Below, in pieces: positions 17,641 through 29,984 of a stretch of DNA of 56,875 nucleotides (its first letter is position 1; the number at the start of each line of letters is the position of its first letter). The DNA is from Alphaproteobacteria bacterium (lineage in GTDB: Bacteria; Pseudomonadota; Alphaproteobacteria; Rhodobacterales; Rhodobacteraceae). Made by a program: the position numbers and the translations under genes. The DNA lies in NCBI GenBank assembly GCA_030428355.1, contig JAUIBL010000027.1, positions 1-56,875 on the forward strand. The letters are read 5' to 3'. The notes under the pieces are model-generated. The model did not search any database, was not told the origin of the DNA, and was given only the letters and a program-made list of their open reading frames with translations.

Positions 17641-18927
17641 TTAGTAGTTCGACTTGATCTGCACGCAGGTCGAGGTCGCGGTGTTGTACATACCGCAGCC
17701 AAGGTCTTTCCAATCCGACTTGAGAACCGCCGATTCCGGCAGGAAGTCGGTCCATGCGTCACCCGGAACCGGATCGGTCTGGGAGATGATGTCGAACTGG
17801 CCATCGGCCTGAATTTCACCGATCAGAACCGGCTTGGTCAGGTGATGGTTTGGCAGCATCACGGCGGTTCCGCCTGTCAGGTTCGGGAATTCCTGACCGT
17901 ACATCGCGGTACGGACAGCATCCACATCGGTGGTGCCGGCATCGTTCACGGCGTTCACCCACATGTTGAAGCCGATGTAATGCGCTTCCATCGGGTCGTT
18001 GGTCACGCGGTCATCACCCATGCGGGCTTTCCAGGCGGTGACCCATTCTTCGTTGGCGGGCGTGTCTGCGGACTGGAAGTAGTTCCACGCGGCAAGGTGG
18101 CCGACCAGGTTCGTGGTGTCGAGGCCGGACAGTTCTTCTTCACCGACGGAGAACGCAACGACGGGGATGTCGTCCGCAGAGATACCTGCAGCCGCCAGTT
18201 CCTTGTAGAAACCGATGTTCGCGTCGCCGTTGATCGTCGAGATCACGCCGACCTTCTTGCCGTCCGCGCCAAGCGCCACAACGTCAGCCACGATCTTGGA
18301 CCAGTCGGAGTGACCAAAAGGCGTGTAGTTCACGAAGATGTCTTCTTCCGCGATGCCTTTGTCCTTCAGATAGGCCTCGAGGATGTTGTTCGTGGTGCGC
18401 GGGTAGACATAGTCGGTGCCGAGCAGCGCGAATTTCTCGACGCCCAGCTCTTCAAGAAAGTAATCTGTAGCCGGGATCGCCTGCTGGTTTGGCGCGGCAC
18501 CGGTGTAGAACACGTTCTTGGAGCTTTCTTCGCCCTCATACTGCACCGGATAGAACATCAGGCCGTTGAGCTCTTCCAGAACGGGCAGTGCGGATTTGCG
18601 CGAGACCGAGGTCCATGCGCCGAAGATCACGTCGACTTCCTGAACGGTCAGAAGCTCGCGCGCCTTTTCCGCAAAAAGCGGCCAGTCGGATGCCGGGTCC
18701 ACGACAACGGCTTCAAGCTCACAGCCCAGCAGACCACCCTTTTCGTTCTGGATGTCCACCAGCATTTCCATGGTGTCTTTGAGGGTCGTTTCAGAGATGG
18801 CCATCGTGCCGGACAGCGAATGCAGAACACCCACTTTGATCGGGCAGCTTACGTCCTGTGCAAGGGCGGGAAGCGTGGAAACCAGAAGCGCGGCAGCCGC
18901 TGTGGTGCTGAGGAATTTCATCGACAT
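17641..18927 (-). CDS. urtA: Urea ABC transporter substrate-binding protein UrtA
   Basis: This 428-residue periplasmic urea receptor begins with a signal peptide ending at ALAQ (about residue 24). The mature part opens with IKVGVLHSLSGTMAISE, and further UrtA marks are EELNGLMFYPVQYEGEE and GTDYVYPRTTNN. The ATG at 18927 has AAAGGACG eight bases upstream; the second ATG at 18921 would cost only two residues, and the frame upstream to 19053 has no signal peptide. It heads urtABCDE. The nearly 300-bp upstream region holds a perfect palindrome that may be its control site. The operon would be expected to respond to nitrogen limitation (family knowledge), but no clear sigma-54 site was found. Confidence 0.95.
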   Translation of the reverse strand: MSMKFLSTTAAAALLVSTLPALAQDVSCPIKVGVLHSLSGTMAISETTLKDTMEMLVDIQNEKGGLLGCELEAVVVDPASDWPLFAEKARELLTVQEVDVIFGAWTSVSRKSALPVLEELNGLMFYPVQYEGEESSKNVFYTGAAPNQQAIPATDYFLEELGVEKFALLGTDYVYPRTTNNILEAYLKDKGIAEEDIFVNYTPFGHSDWSKIVADVVALGADGKKVGVISTINGDANIGFYKELAAAGISADDIPVVAFSVGEEELSGLDTTNLVGHLAAWNYFQSADTPANEEWVTAWKARMGDDRVTNDPMEAHYIGFNMWVNAVNDAGTTDVDAVRTAMYGQEFPNLTGGTAVMLPNHHLTKPVLIGEIQADGQFDIISQTDPVPGDAWTDFLPESAVLKSDWKDLGCGMYNTATSTCVQIKSNY

Positions 18928-19109
18928 TGTGCAAACGTCCTTTGTACGTTTTGCGCTACGAAGGTTGCCAAGAGCAGAGCACGGCCCCAAATATCGCAGA
19001 CGCAAGTCTATTGCGGAGTGCGGTGGAGCCTGGAGTTGAACGGCCGGCTCCATCGCACGTGATCAACTGATGATGTGCATCAGCCGCCGGTATCTAGTCG
19101 GCACATTTT

Positions 19110-19130
19110 AACGACAGGAAATGTGTCGTT
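19110..19130. promoter_or_regulatory. Perfect palindrome upstream of urtA; the 297-bp region 18928-19224 otherwise has no gene
   Basis: Arms AACGACA (19110-19116) and TGTCGTT (19124-19130) are separated by 7 bases, giving an element about 185 bp before the urtA start codon. A second small palindrome, GATCCGGATC, follows directly at 19131-19140. This is a candidate operator for the urt operon or for the gene on its upstream side. No matching regulator is encoded next to it. Confidence 0.4.
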
Positions 19131-19224
19131 GATCCGGATCGGGATCCTCGAAGTAAACGCACAAGTTTTGGGCTGTATTTTCGATCTGGTCTAATTTTTG
19201 GGCATCAAGCCATCTGAACAAGGC

Positions 19225-19692
19225 CTATTTGGACGCGTGCCACGCCTCGTGATTCACGGATTCGATGGCTGGTACGTGTCCCAAAGCAATACTGGCAGGC
19301 GTTTCCCGTGCTGGCTCCAAAAGGAGCCCACCACATTGCAGCAATTCCTGTTCCGCCCGTTTTTCAGCCCATTGCGCTCTGCGATCATCACTTGAAAACG
19401 CGGCTTGGGTCAAAAGAGAGGCATGTGCGAACTTTGCGTCGATGCGGTTGGAGAGTACCCGCGTTGCGCTATCAGGCGTGACGAGGGCGTCCAGTAAGTC
19501 CTCAAGATGCGCACGCTGCGTTTCGATCTGTTCGGTCGGAAGGTCGGACAAAAGCCAATGGTGTTCGATCTGGGCTGAAAGACGACCCACACAATCGGTC
19601 ACACGGCGCAAAAGGTCTTCTTCCGGCTTCGCCGCGGTGACTGCGAGGAAGGTGATCAGTGAGGCACATCCAAGAGTTTTCAAAACGCCCAT
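19225..19692 (-). CDS. Small secreted protein of unknown function upstream of urtA
   Basis: The product has about 155 residues. A hydrophobic signal (MGVLKTLGCASLITFLAVTAA) begins the protein, followed by a mostly helical, charged mature domain with two cysteines (in RVTDCVGRL and LLQCGGLLL). These could form a disulfide. Segments such as IEHHWLL and AHASLLTQAAF may be conserved in a roseobacter hypothetical family, but I do not recognise a known domain. The ATG at 19692 is chosen because it starts the signal directly; a GTG at 19710 is also possible, and neither has a clear Shine-Dalgarno site. G+C appears lower than in the neighbours. The gene points the same way as urtABCDE, about 300 bp upstream of it. 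Confidence 0.6.
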   Translation of the reverse strand: MGVLKTLGCASLITFLAVTAAKPEEDLLRRVTDCVGRLSAQIEHHWLLSDLPTEQIETQRAHLEDLLDALVTPDSATRVLSNRIDAKFAHASLLTQAAFSSDDRRAQWAEKRAEQELLQCGGLLLEPARETPASIALGHVPAIESVNHEAWHASK

Positions 19693-19787
19693 ATTTTGAG
19701 CGTGTAGCACGATTTTATATCGCGCAAGTTAACATGCCCCACAGATGAGCTTTTTTCTCTTGTGAGTCAAAATTGCAGCAGGGCCTG

Positions 19788-22985
<3,198 letters not shown>

Positions 22986-22995
22986 TTGACAACGG

Positions 22996-23028
22996 CCCCC
23001 CGGACACAGGCATTGTCCGGGGGGTCTT
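22996..23028. terminator. Intrinsic terminator after katG, shared with the convergent kinase gene
   Basis: The 11-bp arms CCCCCCGGACA (22996-23006) and TGTCCGGGGGG (23014-23024) enclose a 7-base loop. They are followed by TCTTCC on the plus strand. It lies 10 bp after the katG stop and 22 bp from the 3' end of the histidine kinase, so it can serve both. Confidence 0.82.
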
Positions 23029-23049
23029 CCGTTCACGATGTTCGGCCAA

Positions 23050-24345
23050 TCACTCGGCTGATGCCAACGGCAGGATCACCCGAACCTGCGCCCCTCGTGG
23101 CACATCCTCATCAATCACGATTTTCCCGCCCATCGCCGTTGCGAAATTCTGAGCAAGCGGCAACCCCACGCCGACCCCGGATGTCGCTCCTGTCTCATGA
23201 CCCAAGCGTTCAAACGCGTCGAACGCCGCCTTTGATGCGCCTTCGGGGAAACCCGGGCCCGTGTCTTTGAATACGATTTCAATCCACGCCCCGTGGCGCG
23301 TATAGGCATCAACGCTAATGCGTCCTCCGGTGCGGGAGAACTTGATCGCATTGTCCAGCAGTTGTTTGCAGATCGCGCCAAGCCAGACTCCGTTTGCCAT
23401 CGCCTTCAGATCCGGGTCGATGCGGTTCTCGAAGATCAGATCCTTGTTTGCCATGGTCTCTGAAAACCGCCCGACAACAGGGTCGAGGCATGCCCTTACC
23501 GGAACCTGTGTCGTCTCGGCGGACGCGCCTTCGGAACTCCAATTGGCGAAGTCGAAAATATTCTCGATAATCAGGCGCAGCGCATTCGACGCGCTCATGA
23601 TCTGGCGGGAATAGTCTTCCAGTTGCGCCTTGCTCACGTCACGTCCGGCCTTTGCGTCGGCATTGAGGAACTCTGCAAACCCCGAAATCGCGTGTAGCGG
23701 TGTGAGCATCTCGTGACTGACGCTGCGCATCAGGATACTTTTGGCTTCACTGGACTGTTCGGCCAGAAGACGTGCTTCCCGAAGACGCCCGGCGTTAAGA
23801 TCAGCCAGATTGACCGAATACGCGACCACGAACATCAACGCCCCGAAGAGCGTGACCGCGGACACTGGAGCCATGATGCGCTTTGCGGTTTCGGGTGAAA
23901 CTTCGAAATCCCCAAGCAAGGCGTAATCCGTGGCCCAACCAAGAAACCAAAGCCCGACGGGCAGACACATCATCAGAAAAAACCAGAATCGATCCTGTTT
24001 CGGGCAAAGCGTGACCAGCGCCCCAATCGGCATAGCAACCAGGATGAACGACAGGTAACTCTCCGGCGGGACGACGAATGTCCCCAATCCTACGGCCACA
24101 TTGGTCGCGCCCAACCACGCAATACGTGCCGTCAGGTGCCACTCGAAATGGTGCAACAGATTCGCTGCCAAAAATCCGACGACCGAAATCAGCGCCGCAA
24201 TCGTCATCAGCGGTGCGTCGACATAAACGGCTAGGCACAGCCAGGCCAAGGGGAAGGGCAAAATGTACTTTACGGCGATCCTCGAATTCTCGATCCGGAG
24301 ATTTCGGCTCTCGTCCAATGCGGTAGGTTTTGCAGTCAGTGTCAT
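23050..24345 (-). CDS. Membrane sensor histidine kinase (orphan)
   Basis: The product has 431 residues. Six hydrophobic segments fill about residues 28-178 and form an integral-membrane sensor with little periplasmic sequence. The dimerisation/phosphoacceptor domain has H211 in SVSHEMLTPLHAISGF. The ATPase domain follows with the N box LLDNAIKFSRTGG, the G1 box DTGPGFPEG, and the G2 box GVGVGLPLAQNF. The ATG at 24345 begins a sensible N-terminus; the frame upstream to 24474 is poor. No response regulator or receiver domain is nearby, so its partner is unknown. The neighbours katG and mrp do not reveal the stimulus. Confidence 0.85.
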   Translation of the reverse strand: MTLTAKPTALDESRNLRIENSRIAVKYILPFPLAWLCLAVYVDAPLMTIAALISVVGFLAANLLHHFEWHLTARIAWLGATNVAVGLGTFVVPPESYLSFILVAMPIGALVTLCPKQDRFWFFLMMCLPVGLWFLGWATDYALLGDFEVSPETAKRIMAPVSAVTLFGALMFVVAYSVNLADLNAGRLREARLLAEQSSEAKSILMRSVSHEMLTPLHAISGFAEFLNADAKAGRDVSKAQLEDYSRQIMSASNALRLIIENIFDFANWSSEGASAETTQVPVRACLDPVVGRFSETMANKDLIFENRIDPDLKAMANGVWLGAICKQLLDNAIKFSRTGGRISVDAYTRHGAWIEIVFKDTGPGFPEGASKAAFDAFERLGHETGATSGVGVGLPLAQNFATAMGGKIVIDEDVPRGAQVRVILPLASAE

Positions 24346-24750
24346 GAATGAATGTGTGGCCTGACGTGTTTGGGCGTTCTTCACTGCCGCCGATTGGGAT
24401 AAATCCTTCGGTATGCTCCGGTCATTGTGGCACACCGCGTGGGCGAAACAGCAACACTTTTCCGCTCTTGGCAATCTGTGTTCCTATCTAACGAGACCGG
24501 ATTGCCAGGACGGACATCCGGGCAAGTCCCAAAGACAGGTTTGATCGCCGTGCAGATTTGGTGAAGGACAAAAGACTAAAGATTTGACCCAAACCGTCGT
24601 TACGAGAAAAAATCCTGATACTCACCCTCAACACATGACCTGATCACCTCCCGACCCGCAAAGCGCCTGACTTCAGCACCGAGGCTTTTACAACGCCTGC
24701 GTTTAACGATATTGCGCTTCGAGGCTAATCGGGATGGACTTACGGCTGAT
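24346..24750. other. 405-bp intergenic region upstream of mrpA, with a possible promoter
   Basis: The region contains no credible gene or RNA. It separates the divergent kinase and mrp genes and should hold both promoters. On the plus strand a possible sigma-70 pair is TTTACA (24687-24692) and TATTGC (24710-24715) with 17-bp spacing, about 36 bp before the mrpA ATG. The long 5' stretch could hold an osmotic-control site, but no palindrome stands out. Confidence 0.35.
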
Positions 24751-27612
24751 ATGAACACCACGAGCAACGTACTCATTCTCATCGCTCTGCTGCCGTTCAT
24801 CGGTGCGCTGGTTCCCGGGCTCATGATTCGTGCCGGGCGCAACGCCTGCGCAAGCTTCACCGCCGTTCCCACAGCGATTGCCTTGGTCCTCCTGCTGACA
24901 TTTGCACCTGCGGTGATGGACGGACAGGTCATTCAGGCCGAGGTCAACTGGCTGCCGCAACTGGGTCTGTCTGCCTCGTTCTTCCTTGATGGACTGGGTC
25001 TGCTGTTCGGCTGCATGATCCTCGGGGTAGGGCTGCTGATCACGCTTTATGCGCGGTTCTACCTGTCCGGCGAAGACCCCGTGGGGCAATTCTACACCTA
25101 TCTTCTGCTGTTTCAGGGCGCGATGCTGGGGATTGTTCTGTCCGACAACATCCTGCTTCTTCTGGTGTTCTGGGAACTGACATCGCTCTCGTCCTTCCTG
25201 CTGATCGGCTACTGGAAACACCTGCCCGAGGGGCGGCAGGGTGCCCGCATGGCGCTGACCGTGACCGGGGCTGGGGGGCTTGCGATGATTGGGGGAATGC
25301 TGATCCTCGGCAATATTGCGGGCAGCTACAACCTGACCGACATCCTGCAAGCCGGAGACGCGATCCGCGCATCGGAATGGTATCTGCCCGCTTTGATCCT
25401 GATCCTTCTGGGCGCGTTCACGAAATCCGCGCAGTTCCCCTTCCACTTCTGGCTTCCGCACGCGATGGCCGCACCGACGCCGGTCTCGGCCTACCTGCAC
25501 TCGGCCACCATGGTCAAAGCGGGCGTGTTCCTGATGGCCCGCATGTGGCCGGTGCTGTCAGGCACGGACGCATGGTTTTACATCGTCGCCACAATCGGCC
25601 TTATCACGATGGTGCTGGGCGCGCTCATCGCGCTCTTTAAGGATGACCTCAAGGCGCTCCTCGCCTTCTCGACCGTCAGCCATCTGGGCCTTCTGACCAT
25701 GCTCCTGGGCTTCGGAACCGAGGCCGCAGCCGTTGCGGCGGTGTTCCACATCATCAACCACCTGACCTTCAAGGCGGCGCTCTTCATGACCGCCGGGATC
25801 ATCGACCACGAAACCCATACGCGCGACATCAAACGCCTTGGCGGGTTGCGTCACCTGATGCCGATCACCTTCTTCATCGGCACGGTTGCCGCGCTGTCGA
25901 TGGCGGGTATCCCGCTGTTCAACGGCTTCCTGTCCAAGGAAATGATGCTGGAAGAGGCGTCGCATACCTATTGGGCAGGCAGTGCCTATGCCGTGCCCGT
26001 GCTTGCCACCATCGGCGCGCTGCTTTCTGTTGCCTATTCCTTCCGCTTCATCAGCCACGTGTTCTTCGGTCCGGTGCGCGACGATTACCCGTCCAAACCG
26101 CATGATCCGCCCTTCGGCCTCTGGGCTTCGCCCGCACTGCTGGTCATTCTGGTCATCCTGATCGGCGTGATGCCCTTCCTTGCCGAAGGTTTCGTCACCG
26201 CCGCTGCAAGCGCGGTCACGGGAGCTGACCTGCATCCGCACCTCAAGATCTGGCACGGCGTCACGCCTGCGCTCTTCATGTCGATCATTGCCGTTGCAGG
26301 TGGCGCGGCCCTGCTGGCCATGTATGCGCCACTTGACCGCGCCTGGATCAACGCGCCCCGGCCCGAGGCCAAGGCCATCTTCGACCGCCTGATCGCCGCA
26401 ATCGTCGGTGTGGCGCAGCGCATCACCTCCGCCACGCATAACGGCTCGATCAGCCGCTATCTCGCCATCTTCACGACAGCCTCTGTTGTTCTTGGGGCGA
26501 TTGCCTTCATGGGCGCTGGCCTGTCCGCACCCACGCGCGGGATGCTGCCTGTACCTGCGGTGATTGCCGTGGGCTGGGTGATGCTGGTCGTGGCCACCAT
26601 CTCGGTCGTCACCATGCACCACCACCGGTTCCGGGCGCTTGTGCTGATCGGAATCATCGGCCTGACCATCTCGGCGGGTTTTGTCTACATGTCCGCTCCT
26701 GACCTCGCGCTCACGCAGATCTCGGTGGAAACCGTGACGATCATGCTGCTTCTCTTGGCGCTGCACTTCCTGCCCAAGGAAACTCCGAAGGAAAGCCCGT
26801 TCGGTCTCAAGATCCGCGACGGCATCATCGCGCTCGCCGCAGGTGCCGGGGTTGGCGGACTGGCCTTTGCCTTCATGCAGCGCGACATCTCGACGATCTC
26901 GTCCTACCACGTCGAAAACAGTTACGAAGGCGGCGGTGGCACCAACGTCGTGAACGTGATCCTTGTCGACTTCCGGGGGTACGACACCTACGGCGAAATC
27001 ATCGTGCTCGGCATCGCAGGCCTGCTGATCTACGCGCTGATGCACGCCCTGCTCGAAGGCCCGGCCGCACGCCGTCTGCGCAATGCCGACTATTCGCAGG
27101 ACCGGTCCAAAGACCGTCACCCGCTGATGATGGTGGTCGTGACCCGTGTGCTGATGCCCATCGCTCTTGTCGTGGGTCTCTACATCTTCCTGCGGGGTCA
27201 CAACCAACCGGGCGGTGGTTTCGTGGCTGGCCTCGTTGTCGCAATTGCTTTGCTCATGCAGTACATGGCATCAGGCTTTGCCTGGACACAGGACCGCCAA
27301 CGCATCGAATACCACACGCTCATCGGGTTCGGCGTGATCATCGCCGGTGTCACCGGGGCAGGCGCCTGGGTCTTTGGCGTTCCCTTCCTGACCAGCTCGT
27401 ACACCTATGTGCATCTGCCTCCGATCGAGGAATTCGAACTGGCCACCGCCATGCTCTTTGACCTTGGCGTGTTCCTGACGGTGCTCGGCGCGGTGATGCT
27501 GATGCTTTACAGCCTGTCGCGCATTGCCCGCTTTGCAGGGTCTACGGTGAACGTGGACCCAATGGATTATGACCCCGGCAGTCATGCCGAAGACACACCG
27601 GAGGCGCGCTGA
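24751..27612 (+). CDS. mrpA: Mrp/Mnh Na+/H+ antiporter subunit A fused to subunit B
   Basis: The 953-residue protein combines two subunits. The first roughly 780 residues are MrpA, an NuoL-like channel with the TM-helix motifs LLIGYWKHLPEGRQGA, KSAQFPFHFWLPHAMAAPTPVSA and LLAFSTVSHLGLL. It is followed by the MrpA-specific C-terminal part (SAPDLALTQISVETVT). From about residue 790 the MrpB domain follows (RVLMPIALVVGLYIFLRGHNQPGGGFVAG). This AB fusion is normal for alphaproteobacterial (group 2, pha-type) Mrp systems. The ATG at 24751 is used; a TTG at 24712 would add 13 polar residues. The complex exports Na+ (and often K+ or Li+) in exchange for protons, using the membrane potential. It heads a six-gene operon. 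Confidence 0.94.
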   Translation: MNTTSNVLILIALLPFIGALVPGLMIRAGRNACASFTAVPTAIALVLLLTFAPAVMDGQVIQAEVNWLPQLGLSASFFLDGLGLLFGCMILGVGLLITLYARFYLSGEDPVGQFYTYLLLFQGAMLGIVLSDNILLLLVFWELTSLSSFLLIGYWKHLPEGRQGARMALTVTGAGGLAMIGGMLILGNIAGSYNLTDILQAGDAIRASEWYLPALILILLGAFTKSAQFPFHFWLPHAMAAPTPVSAYLHSATMVKAGVFLMARMWPVLSGTDAWFYIVATIGLITMVLGALIALFKDDLKALLAFSTVSHLGLLTMLLGFGTEAAAVAAVFHIINHLTFKAALFMTAGIIDHETHTRDIKRLGGLRHLMPITFFIGTVAALSMAGIPLFNGFLSKEMMLEEASHTYWAGSAYAVPVLATIGALLSVAYSFRFISHVFFGPVRDDYPSKPHDPPFGLWASPALLVILVILIGVMPFLAEGFVTAAASAVTGADLHPHLKIWHGVTPALFMSIIAVAGGAALLAMYAPLDRAWINAPRPEAKAIFDRLIAAIVGVAQRITSATHNGSISRYLAIFTTASVVLGAIAFMGAGLSAPTRGMLPVPAVIAVGWVMLVVATISVVTMHHHRFRALVLIGIIGLTISAGFVYMSAPDLALTQISVETVTIMLLLLALHFLPKETPKESPFGLKIRDGIIALAAGAGVGGLAFAFMQRDISTISSYHVENSYEGGGGTNVVNVILVDFRGYDTYGEIIVLGIAGLLIYALMHALLEGPAARRLRNADYSQDRSKDRHPLMMVVVTRVLMPIALVVGLYIFLRGHNQPGGGFVAGLVVAIALLMQYMASGFAWTQDRQRIEYHTLIGFGVIIAGVTGAGAWVFGVPFLTSSYTYVHLPPIEEFELATAMLFDLGVFLTVLGAVMLMLYSLSRIARFAGSTVNVDPMDYDPGSHAEDTPEAR

Positions 27613-27613
27613 C

Positions 27614-27967
27614 ATGGAACTTCTTGTTGCAAGCGCCATCGGCGCAATGACGGCTGGCGGTGTTTACCTGCTGCTGCGGCTCCGCACCTTCCCGGTAATC
27701 CTCGGGCTGGCACTGCTGTCTTATGCGGTCAACGTCTTTATCTTCTCCAGCGGTCGTCTGGCCATCGACATGTCACCGATCCTGTCGAAATATGGCGACG
27801 CCAGCTATACCGACCCGCTGCCGCAGGCGCTGGTTCTGACCGCTATCGTGATCTCGTTCGGGATGACGGCGGTTCTCGTGATGGTCTCTCTCGGCGCGTT
27901 CCTCGAAGCGGACACCGACAGCATCGACATCGACCCGTCCGAGACTGACAAGGATGCCACGAAATGA
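27614..27967 (+). CDS. mrpC: Mrp antiporter subunit C
   Basis: This 117-residue NuoK-like subunit has three membrane helices. The motif GGVYLLLRLRTFPVILGLALLSYAVN near the N-terminus and DPLPQALVLTAIVISFGMTA in the third helix are characteristic of MrpC. The ATG at 27614 begins 1 bp after the mrpA stop. Its stop overlaps mrpD (ATGA). It belongs to the proton-conducting part of the complex. Confidence 0.94.
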   Translation: MELLVASAIGAMTAGGVYLLLRLRTFPVILGLALLSYAVNVFIFSSGRLAIDMSPILSKYGDASYTDPLPQALVLTAIVISFGMTAVLVMVSLGAFLEADTDSIDIDPSETDKDATK

Positions 27968-29490
27968 GCCATTGGATCATCCTTCCCGTTGTTCTGCCCG
28001 CCATGCTGGCACCGATCATCGGTTTCATGATGCGGCACGACATCGTTCTGGCCCGCGTCACGTCTGTGGCCGGTTCCGTTCTGTTGCTGGGTATTTCGCT
28101 TGTGCTGATGTCGATGGCGATGGACGGCACAACCCATATCTACCGGCTGGGCGACTGGCCCGCCCCCTTCGGCATCGTGCTGGTCCTCGACCGTCTGTCA
28201 GCGCTGATGGTGCTTCTGACTTCGGTGCTGGCCTTCATGGTGCTTTTGCACGCCATGGCGACCGGATGGGATGACCGCGGCAAACATTTCCACGCGCTGT
28301 TCCAGTTCCAGTTGATGGGCATCTGCGGCGCGTTCCTGACCGGCGACATCTTCAACCTTTTCGTGTTCTTCGAGATCCTGCTGATCGCGTCCTACGGCCT
28401 GATGATCCATTCGGGCGGACGCGACCGGATGCGCGCGGGGCTGCAATACGTCGTGATGAACCTTGCAGGCTCGACCCTGTTCCTCTTTGCGCTGGGCACG
28501 CTCTACGCCAGCACCGGAACGCTCAACATCGCTGACCTTGCCGCCAATATCCCCGAGATCCCTGCGGATGAGGCGGGGCTGGTCCGTGTCGCGGCGATGC
28601 TCCTGATGATCGTCTTCGCGGTCAAGGCGGCGCTCTTCCCCGTGCAGTTCTGGCTGCCCGCGACCTATGCCAATGCACCTGCCCCCGTGGCCGCGCTTTT
28701 TGCGATCATGACCAAGGTGGGCGCTTATGCGATCCTGCGCGTACACACCGTGGTGTTCGGCCCCGGTGTAGCAGGCACGGAAGGCATGATCGACGCATGG
28801 CTCTTCCCGGCGGCGCTTGTCACCATCGCGCTGGGTGCTTTCGGCGTGCTGGGCGCAAAACGCCTGATGTCGCTGATCAGCTTCTCGGTCATCGGCTCGA
28901 TGGGCACGCTGCTGATTGCCGTTGCCGTGTTCTCGCCGGTCGCGACCACGGCGGCACTTTATTACATGGTCCACTCGACCTTCGCCGCTGCCTGCCTCTT
29001 TCTGATCGCCGATCTGGTTGTCAGCCGCCGCCGCGGAGACTCGCTGACACCGACCTTCGCCACCGTCCAGAACGGCCTTTTCGCCGCGATCTTCTTTGCG
29101 GCCGCCATCGCGATGGCCGGGATGCCACCGCTCAGCGGCTTTCTCGGTAAACTTCTGGTGCTTGATGCGCTGCGCGATCCGGGTGTGATCGGCTGGGCCT
29201 GGACAGCCATCCTTGTCGGATCGCTTCTGACCATCGTCGGCTTCGCGCGTGCGGGCAGTGCGCTGTTCTGGAAATCGACATCCATCGACGCCCCGGTAGC
29301 CGAGGCACCCGGTCCCAACGACAGCGCGACGGTCGCACAGGTCGCGCCGGTGATGTTGACGCTGGCAGCCCTTGTGGCGCTTGCCGTTTTTGCCGGCCCG
29401 GTCGCAAGCTATCTTGAACAAACCTCGGCGCAGTTGTTCGATCGGTCCGGATATATCTCGGCGGTCCTCGCCCCGGTCGAGGAGAGCTGA
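27964..29490 (+). CDS. mrpD: Mrp antiporter subunit D
   Basis: This 508-residue antiporter-like subunit is homologous to NuoM/NuoN, with about 14 membrane helices. The lysine-bearing helix VKAALFPVQFWLPATYANAP and the conserved glutamate in FNLFVFFEILLIASYGL, both needed for proton transfer in this family, are intact. It overlaps mrpC by 4 bp and is followed by mrpE after 2 bp. Confidence 0.95.
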   Translation: MSHWIILPVVLPAMLAPIIGFMMRHDIVLARVTSVAGSVLLLGISLVLMSMAMDGTTHIYRLGDWPAPFGIVLVLDRLSALMVLLTSVLAFMVLLHAMATGWDDRGKHFHALFQFQLMGICGAFLTGDIFNLFVFFEILLIASYGLMIHSGGRDRMRAGLQYVVMNLAGSTLFLFALGTLYASTGTLNIADLAANIPEIPADEAGLVRVAAMLLMIVFAVKAALFPVQFWLPATYANAPAPVAALFAIMTKVGAYAILRVHTVVFGPGVAGTEGMIDAWLFPAALVTIALGAFGVLGAKRLMSLISFSVIGSMGTLLIAVAVFSPVATTAALYYMVHSTFAAACLFLIADLVVSRRRGDSLTPTFATVQNGLFAAIFFAAAIAMAGMPPLSGFLGKLLVLDALRDPGVIGWAWTAILVGSLLTIVGFARAGSALFWKSTSIDAPVAEAPGPNDSATVAQVAPVMLTLAALVALAVFAGPVASYLEQTSAQLFDRSGYISAVLAPVEES

Positions 29491-29492
29491 TC

Positions 29493-29984
29493 ATGCTGAA
29501 ACGACTGATCCCCCATCCGTTCCTGAGCCTGACACTGGTGTTTGTCTGGCTGGCGCTGGTCAACACCTTCACGTTGGGCAATCTGCTCCTGGGTATCCTC
29601 TTCGGTATCGTCATCCCGATGCTGACAGCGCCCTACTGGCCCGACCGCCCCAAGATCCGCCATCCTCTCAAGATGTTCGAATACGTGCTGGTCGTCCTTT
29701 GGGACATCGTGGTGGCGAATGTGCAGGTCGCGGCCATCATCTTGTTCAAACGCGAAAGCAGCATCCATTCCCAATGGATCGTCGTTCCGCTTGAAGTCAC
29801 CTCTGCCGAGGCCATTACGGTTCTCGCGGGGACAATCACAATGACACCCGGTACGGTGTCCGCCATGCTGTCCGCAGACGGCGGCAGCATTCTTGTCCAC
29901 TGCCTGCACACCGATGATCCCGATGCGGTGCGGGACGAGATCAAGAACAGGTATGAACGGCGGCTGAAGGAGATTTTCCCATGA
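29493..29984 (+). CDS. mrpE: Mrp antiporter subunit E
   Basis: This 163-residue subunit has two or three N-terminal membrane helices and a cytoplasmic domain. Motifs WLALVNTFTLGNLLLG, the central EYVLVVLWDIVVANVQVA and TMTPGTVSAMLSADG are typical of MrpE. Its role is in assembly and ion path formation. It overlaps mrpF by 4 bp. Confidence 0.93.
   Translation: MLKRLIPHPFLSLTLVFVWLALVNTFTLGNLLLGILFGIVIPMLTAPYWPDRPKIRHPLKMFEYVLVVLWDIVVANVQVAAIILFKRESSIHSQWIVVPLEVTSAEAITVLAGTITMTPGTVSAMLSADGGSILVHCLHTDDPDAVRDEIKNRYERRLKEIFP

Noticed and set aside
18928..19053. Sigma-54 promoter upstream of urtA
   Set aside because: A TTGGCA...GC pattern exists but the spacing between the GG and GC elements is one base too long, so no -24/-12 promoter is claimed.
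17578..19062. Long plus-strand open frame (494 codons) opposite urtA
   Set aside because: It is antisense to a clear UrtA with signal peptide and known motifs; it has no domain of its own.
25558..27207. Long minus-strand open frame (549 codons) opposite mrpA
   Set aside because: It is charged, repetitive and antisense to a well-defined membrane protein.
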